Shown: piece by piece, positions 60,101-64,000 of the stretch | Position numbering within the stretch: position 1 is the first letter of the stretch | How the letters are laid out: each line of letters starts with the position of its first letter | NCBI GenBank assembly: GCA_036346255.1 | Contig: CM070618.1 | Coordinates: 78,998,428 to 79,062,427, forward strand | Origin: Ampelocalamus luodianensis | Taxonomy: Eukaryota; Streptophyta; Magnoliopsida; Poales; Poaceae | Direction: 5' to 3' | DNA length: 64,000 nucleotides | Notes under the pieces: model-generated | What the model was told of the DNA's origin: nothing | Seen by the model: only the letters and a program-made list of their open reading frames with translations | Database searches by the model: none | Program-made: the position numbers and the translations under genes

Positions 60101-60224
60101 GTTGGAGCGGTATTCTACCGGCAAACGAATAGTAATCAGATGCTTAAGTGTTATTACCTCTGGGGTAATAACACGGGGCGTCACAGTGAGCTCGGTTCTA
60201 CGGAGCCGGCGGTACGGAGACTGA
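45125..60224 (+). CDS. EDR4-like zinc-ribbon protein gene, frameshifted and split by a retrotransposon
   Basis: Exon 1 is 45125-45242 and exon 2 starts at 45360 (donor G|GTACAG, acceptor TTGCAG, phase 1). The N-terminus has a zinc ribbon (CPYC and CSKC). The middle is long, Ser/Arg-rich and low in order. The C-terminus has the DUF3133 zinc ribbon of the ENHANCED DISEASE RESISTANCE 4 family: HHCRPILGGTPFVVCDKC and CGGCGEML (from about residue 330). In Arabidopsis EDR4 acts in membrane traffic and limits EDR1-linked defence. As written the frame ends at 46456, but a one-base loss near 46348 hides the conserved tail (GRPKKIFS, then PLHRVLGYSS) in the next frame. That tail is cut at 46520 by the LTR element and resumes at 60191 with 11 codons ending in TGA 60222-60224. 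Confidence 0.85.
46521..49960 (+). repeat. 5' LTR of the 13.7 kb element
   Basis: It is about 3440 bp, TG...CA bounded. A TATA-like ATATATAAATAGG lies at about 46685. A GC-rich part (47380-48030) is followed by a TG-rich part (48070-48260). A near-terminal inverted repeat (TATTACCCCGGGTAATA) precedes the end. Open frames on both strands of the GC-rich part are not genes. Confidence 0.95.
49963..49975 (+). other. Primer binding site, altered initiator tRNA-Met type
   Basis: TGGTATCGTGAGC lies two bases after the 5' LTR. The expected plant site is TGGTATCAGAGC; the CAG is replaced by CGTG. Confidence 0.8.
50173..50457 (+). CDS. Small ORF upstream of gag in the chromovirus
   Basis: An intact 94-codon frame contains KLPMSEKRGQASAYAGKLLH and GVIVTGIPLNRSYYVEYTAE. 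I do not recognise a named domain. It sits in the long leader between the primer site and gag, with a proline-rich, frame-broken stretch after it (50598-51290). It may be the start of an extra element-encoded protein. Confidence 0.5.
   Translation: MQMSRSKLPMSEKRGQASAYAGKLLHHLGAPFPHFFQETGSLSGIPLVGVIVTGIPLNRSYYVEYTAEWRTSDDYGPLREAAHRTIHAIRAHFN
50598..51292 (+). pseudogene. Proline/histidine-rich low-complexity region, frame-broken
   Basis: Frames in this stretch are rich in Pro, His, Thr and Ser with repeated CCACC/CACCC words and no recognised domain. It may continue the 50173 frame after indels. Confidence 0.4.
51297..51410 (+). repeat. Repeats of TTGTATC(G/C)-CTTGTTG words
   Basis: About seven imperfect units of 14-17 bp such as CTCGTTGTATTTGTTGTACC run in tandem. 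Confidence 0.75.
51761..51940 (+). repeat. 105 bp tandem unit carrying paired hairpins
   Basis: The unit from 51761 recurs from 51866. Each contains GAGCGGTCCCAAACACGTGG (51780 and 51885), a stem CCCAAAC/GTTTGGG around ACGTG, and then CTTGAGA/TCTCAAG flanking a short loop. The second copy is slightly truncated at its end. Confidence 0.85.
52187..53390 (+). pseudogene. gag of the chromovirus, frameshifted
   Basis: The N-terminus is at ATG 52187 (MEGQGHEDQGLG). After several frame changes a gag core appears (DWLIEVEKKLDT, then EKKIEKFLNGMQPYLKMLLS at 52890), followed by two CCHC knuckles: CAKCGGSHLTKDC and CFNCGRLGHFKADC, near 53200-53290. Small losses at about 52565, 52690 and 52815 break the frame. 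Confidence 0.85.
53391..56716 (+). pseudogene. pol of the chromovirus, heavily frameshifted
   Basis: A protease remnant (RATHSF, later VILGMDWLSAHGVNIDRET), reverse transcriptase (DFPDVFPDELSGMPP, then VVFIDDILVYSK near 54450), RNase H (YCDASKHGLG near 54885), integrase (KKKDAIWVIVDRLTKS near 55745; TITSDRGSVFVF near 55880) and a C-terminal chromodomain-like tail (near 56570-56690) appear in the usual Ty3/gypsy order. The frame changes every few hundred bases. Expected conserved triplets such as those in the RT core are missing one to three bases. Confidence 0.85.
56750..60185 (+). repeat. 3' LTR of the 13.7 kb element
   Basis: It is colinear with 46521-49960 over its full length. The first two bases seem lost (GGATGAGAGCCCG against TGTGAGAGCCCG). 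Differences from the 5' LTR cluster at CAG/CTG/CCGG sites. Confidence 0.95.
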
Positions 60225-60694
60225 GCACAGCTGAACATTCTTTCGTCTTCCCCTTCTTGTGGCGCGGAAAGATGCAATTGCACTGTGAAAATTCATAAAG
60301 GATTCTTCATTCTTTACTGTGTGTTCGTTTGATTCATAAAATTGGGTGTAACGTGAATTTTTTTGGGGCCTTGTGGAAGATGTACAGTTTTTTCTACATG
60401 TGAAAATCCATTCTTTACATGTGAATATGTGATACATAAGGTAACTGTACCAAATTTTCAGTGTACTAACACAAGGGTTTAGTGAAGTTTTATGGCTGGC
60501 GTATTCTTAATTGAACAAATTTGTTGTTTCCACATTCTAATCTGCATCCCTATAAATGTTGCAATCCTCGTACATAGCAGAAGACAGTAAGACACACTGC
60601 GTTTAGCCCATGCCTGACGGAACGGGCCCGCATGCCAGCAGGAGGCGCATATGGTCGAACACCTTCCACCTCAGCACCTAACTAAGGCTTGTCC
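60225..60694. other. 3' flank of the EDR4-like gene; intergenic
   Basis: AT-rich sequence likely containing the EDR4-like 3' UTR, then the leader of the PPR gene. No other gene is seen. Confidence 0.45.
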
Positions 60695-62628
60695 ATGGCC
60701 ACCGAGCCTTCCAACTCCGCACCAACCTCCGCCGCCGCCGCCTTCGCTGGCGACGCCGATTCCACAGAGCCATGGAGCGCGCGGGTGCGCACCCTGACGC
60801 GCCTCGGCCGTCACCGGGAGGTCCTGGCCTCCTCCGCCACGGCAACCCCTCACCGCCGCCGCACGCCCTGGCACTCCCAGCCGCGGTCATCTCCTGCGCC
60901 GCGCTATTCCTTTCCTCCGGCGTCGCGCAGATGCACGCGCTCGCTGCCAAGCGCGGCCTGCTCCCCGCTTCCGACCCCTACCTCCTCTCCGCGCTGCTCT
61001 CCTCCTACTCCCGCCTCGGCCTCCTCCCGCGCGCCCACCAAGTCCTCGACGAAATGCCCCTTGTGTCCACGCCCCCCACCACGCTACGAACCGCCTTCAA
61101 CTCCCTCATCTCCGGCTGCGCGCTCCACGCACTCCCGGCCGCCTGCTTCGCCCTCTTCCGCCGCATGCGCGCGGTCGGCGTCCGCTTCGACGCCGTTACA
61201 CTCCTGGCGCTGGTCCCGGCAGCTCCTCTGAGCGTCGTGCCGCAGCTCCACGCCCTCGCTGCTCGAGCCGGACTCTCTGCCGAGACTTCCGTGGCTAACT
61301 GCCTCATATCTGTGTACGCGCGCGGCGGCGCCGCCATTGCCCGCAGGGTTTTTGACGAGATGCCGCTGGCCTCCCGCGACATCATCTCGTGGAACGCCGT
61401 GCTGTCGGCACACGCGCAGAACGGCCTAGCGGTAGAAGCCCTCGAGCTCTACCGCCGCATGCGTGGCCGCGACGGCGGCGGTGTGGAACCGGACGCCGTG
61501 ACGCTCGTCGGCGTCCTCTCCTCCTGCGCGCACCTCGGCGCGCGCAGTGTTGGCCTTGACGTCGAGCGCTACGTGCGGGAGAGACTCCCGGGTTTCCGCG
61601 CCAACGTGCAGCTTTGCAACGCGCTCATCAACTTCCAGGCGCGCTGCGGCGGCTTGCGCCAGGCGCAGCAGCTGTTCAACGAAATGCCCAGGAAGAGCAT
61701 CGTGTCGTGGACGGCGCTGATCACCGGGTACGGCATGCACGGACATGGCGACATCGCCGTCAACCTCTTCGAAAGGATGGTGTCGGAAGGCATCCCACCG
61801 GATAATGTCGCAATGGTCGGCCTCTTGTCGGCGTGCAGCCACGCCGGGATGTACGACGAGGGGCGCAAGTACTTCTCAACAATGGAGAGCGCCTACCATC
61901 TGAGGCCTACACTGGAGCACTACACCTGCATGGTAGACCTCCTCGGACGTGCCGGCCGTCTCGAGGAGGCGCGAGAGCTCATCTCGTCGATGCCAATGCC
62001 GGCCGACGGTGCAGTGTGGGGCGCACTTCTTGGGGCGTGCAAGATACATAAGAATGTGGAGATAGGGAAGGAGGCTTTTGAGCATGTCATCGAGATCGAG
62101 CCGAGCAATGTGGGCTACTACGTGCTCATGGCGAACATATACACTGACACGGGACAATTGGAGGGCGTGGCGAGGGTACGGGCGATGATGAGGGAGCGCG
62201 GGCTCAAGAAGGAGCCCGGGTGTAGCTACATTGAACACGAGGGGAGGGTTCACCTTTTCATGGCCGACGACCACTCGCATCCGCAGGCGAAGAGGATTTA
62301 CAAGCTCGTGGTCAAGCTTGAGCAGATGGTGAAGGAGAAGACGGATGGCATTGTGGGAATGAGGGAGAGCGTTGTGGTGGAGGGGCGCATGGAGAAGGCC
62401 GTTGTGCCGTTGGTCGGCTTTCACAGCGAGAAGCTCGCCGTGGCGTTTGGCTTGCTGAACACTGTGGGCAGTGAGATTGTGGTGATCAAGAACCTAAGGG
62501 TGTGCGGTGACTGCCACTCGTTCTTGAAGAAGGTCTCTGCAAGTACCAACCGGGCGTTTCTCGTCAGGGACGCGAGCCGCTTCCATCGATTCGAGGGTGG
62601 AGCGTGCTCCTGCAAAGATTACTGGTGA
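60695..62628 (+). CDS. PLS-class pentatricopeptide repeat protein with DYW deaminase domain
   Basis: No intron. The ATG at 60695 has a good context (CCATGG) and opens with a frame containing STEPWSARVRTLTRLGRHRE, typical of a PPR N-terminus. This frame meets the main one only after a one-base loss near 60826-60830; the main frame, read from ATG 60772, is 618 residues. It has repeated PPR units (for example DIISWNAVLSAHAQNG, KSIVSWTALITGYGMHGHG), an E/E+ region (GCSYIEHEGRVHLF) and a DYW domain with HSEK (about 551), CGDCH (about 577) and C-terminal CSCKDYW. Such proteins bind organelle RNA and edit C to U in mitochondria or chloroplasts. It resembles the At3g11460 group. High GC is usual for grass PPR genes. 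Confidence 0.9.
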
Positions 62629-63240
62629 AGAATTTGGTGCTCACTGTGAAGGGTAGGCGTTAGCTGGTTGCACCAGAAACCGAAGGCATTAGCCGGCAAG
62701 AAAGCTTCCGCTCCAAATCTTCAGTACTACTTGAGATGCTCTACTGCGTGAAGATCGGGCTCCTGTGTTTTCAGAAGAACCCAAGGTTCTGGCCCGACGC
62801 GTCGGCGGTCGTTCCGATGCTGGACAGCCAGTCGACGTCGCTGCAAACTCCCTCCGGGCCGGCGTTGTACTCCGGATCCACCGGTATTGCATCGCATGGT
62901 TTTGCTTGTGGAAATGCAATGCTCCATGCACGTCGTTCTACGGATAATAATTAACCACCAACTGTCGAGAGCCCTTGTTTCAGAGAATGGTGTGACAATG
63001 TCAGATCTTGTGCCAAGGTAGATGGCCGAGGTTCAGTTCAGATTTCAGAGTACACTCCAGTGCTGGACGGGAAACATGGTACTAATAAAGTGTGTCACAT
63101 GAATCCCACCTGACCTGGTATGTGTTGGGATACGAGTAGGATACACTAGCATATAATTCAAAATTCTACCACAAAAATCAGAAAGCCATACGAGTAAGAG
63201 ACCATAGATCATTACCACTAAACACGCTTTCTGACCTACA
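62629..63240. other. 3' flank of the PPR gene; intergenic
   Basis: No gene recognised. Frames at 62689-62954 overlap on both strands and lack known domains. Confidence 0.4.
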
Positions 63241-63249
63241 CCGACACCA

Positions 63250-64000
63250 GTGCCTCCTCGGCCAGCGAGGACGACTCCCACGTGCTGTTCTACTCCGGCG
63301 ACGACGTCATGTACCCCAACAACTTCGACCTGAGGTTCATCTACAGAGAGTACGTTGCACGCGCTGGCGCAGTGCACGAGGGACCACACGGCGGAGGACT
63401 GCGCCAGATGCGCCTCGGCGCGAGAGTTGCTGGGATGCTGCTGGGGGCTACACGGAGGGGTCGTCGAGGTGCTCGGCTACACCTGCTACCTACGGTTCGA
63501 GCCTTCGAGGTATTATCCACTGCACCAGAAGCGTCCGGTGAGTATCATTAAGTTGCCTGATTTTTCAAAAAAAAATTCTTGGTTACTTTAATTTCCTGGC
63601 CTTTGGATTAGCTTTCATGCGTGTGCGTTCTGATTCTAGATTAATCCAATTGTTAAAAATTTGACTTATGCTTAACTTAAGAGAGCATAAGTCACCTTAG
63701 AAAAGAATATATAAATAATAAGGAAAGGATAGGAAGAACAGTGACCATGCATGACTTTTGCATCTACCTACTAGATCATCATTGTCATCTATGCATAAGA
63801 TGATCTGCAGTCTTTTGCATCTAAAATGTATTAGAAAAGGCTGGAAATTTTGATCGAAATGTTTGAGCTGAATGTGCATGCATGCGTACGCCTTTTTTTA
63901 ATGAAGCCCGCGGGTGTGCGCCGATGCTAGCTGTCAGTGAATACATATGTGATATATGTGTGTGCATCAATGCCTGCAGGGGAAGAGACGAAAGCCAGTT
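63250..64000 (+). CDS. DUF26 (cysteine-rich, Gnk2-type) gene or fragment, partial at window end
   Basis: An exon up to 63538 contains LHALAQCTRDHTAEDCARC, then ELLGCCWGLHGG and LGYTCYLRFEP. This fits the DUF26 pattern C-x8-C-x2-C of cysteine-rich receptor kinases, secreted CRRSPs and plasmodesmata-located proteins. The upstream part (HVLFYSGDDVMYPNNFDLRF, 63277 onward) is in another frame, so there is a frameshift near 63350 or an unseen intron. A donor CCG|GTGAGT at 63539 and an acceptor CCTGCAG ending 63979 define a 441 bp intron; the next exon (63980 on) runs off the window. No signal peptide is visible, so the 5' end may be missing. Confidence 0.65.

Larger units (their letters stand above)
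46521..60185 (+). mobile_element. Ty3/gypsy chromovirus (Tekay/Del-like), 13.7 kb
   Basis: The element starts TGTGAGAGCCCG and ends GGGCGTCACA, with the 5 bp target duplication GTGAG at 46516-46520 and 60186-60190. LTRs are about 3.44 kb each. Between them lie a primer site, an upstream ORF, gag with two zinc knuckles, protease, reverse transcriptase, RNase H, integrase and a C-terminal chromodomain-like segment. Size and long LTRs suit the Tekay/Del clade (inference). The coding part is full of small indels, many of which may be sequence errors rather than decay. Confidence 0.95.

Noticed and set aside
61005..62424. - strand frames of 100-180 residues
   Set aside because: Shadows of the high-GC PPR gene.
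1..64000. tRNA, rRNA or snoRNA genes
   Set aside because: I looked for tRNA A/B-box patterns and cloverleaf arms while reading and saw none that held up; a tRNAscan-SE run would settle it.

Overview
This is nuclear DNA from a plant, almost certainly a grass. The host genes are spliced, two of the three main ones have very GC-rich grass-type coding sequence, and the intergenic space holds Stowaway-, Tourist- and hAT-type MITEs, Ty3/gypsy and probable copia LTRs and an L1-type LINE. The sequence alone does not fix the species; a rice-like genome fits.

Host genes, all on the + strand. (1) 1381-4322: a two-exon leucine-rich-repeat receptor-like pseudokinase. (2) 45125-46520 plus a last piece at 60186-60224: an EDR4-like zinc-ribbon gene whose 3' coding end is split by a 13.7 kb retrotransposon. 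(3) 60695-62628: an intronless PLS-DYW pentatricopeptide repeat gene with one frameshift near its N-terminus. (4) 63250-64000: a DUF26 (cysteine-rich receptor/secreted protein) gene or fragment, cut by the window end.

Mobile DNA, left to right: a Tourist-like MITE (5095-5391); a decayed 5.5 kb Ty3/gypsy element with a chromodomain (5424-10946); hAT MITEs (11193-11845, 12899-13408); a hAT transposase remnant (about 16550-17280); a probable gene-capturing TIR element holding a carbamoyl-phosphate synthase fragment and filled by a long LTR (17751-21955); a 30-bp-period palindromic array (23656-23826); Stowaway-like elements (24077-24905, 27946-28202); a second gene-capturing element holding a calmodulin-like fragment that is itself hit by a hAT MITE (25553-27266); a hAT MITE with a perfect target duplication (28342-28618); a long decayed LINE (about 29600-42520) with a 1579 bp internal tandem duplication and a 3.6 kb reverse-oriented solo LTR in its second copy; a second LINE tail on the - strand; another Tourist-like MITE (43140-43426); and the large Ty3/gypsy chromovirus (46521-60185).

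The host genes do not form a pathway. I did not find a convincing undescribed system. The most informative observations are: the two LTRs of the large chromovirus differ mainly at CAG/CTG sites, in both directions, which looks like systematic base-calling error at methylated sites; the EDR4-like gene is interrupted within its final codons with a clean 5 bp target duplication; two TIR elements carry host gene fragments; and a six-unit palindromic array has an almost exact 30 bp period.
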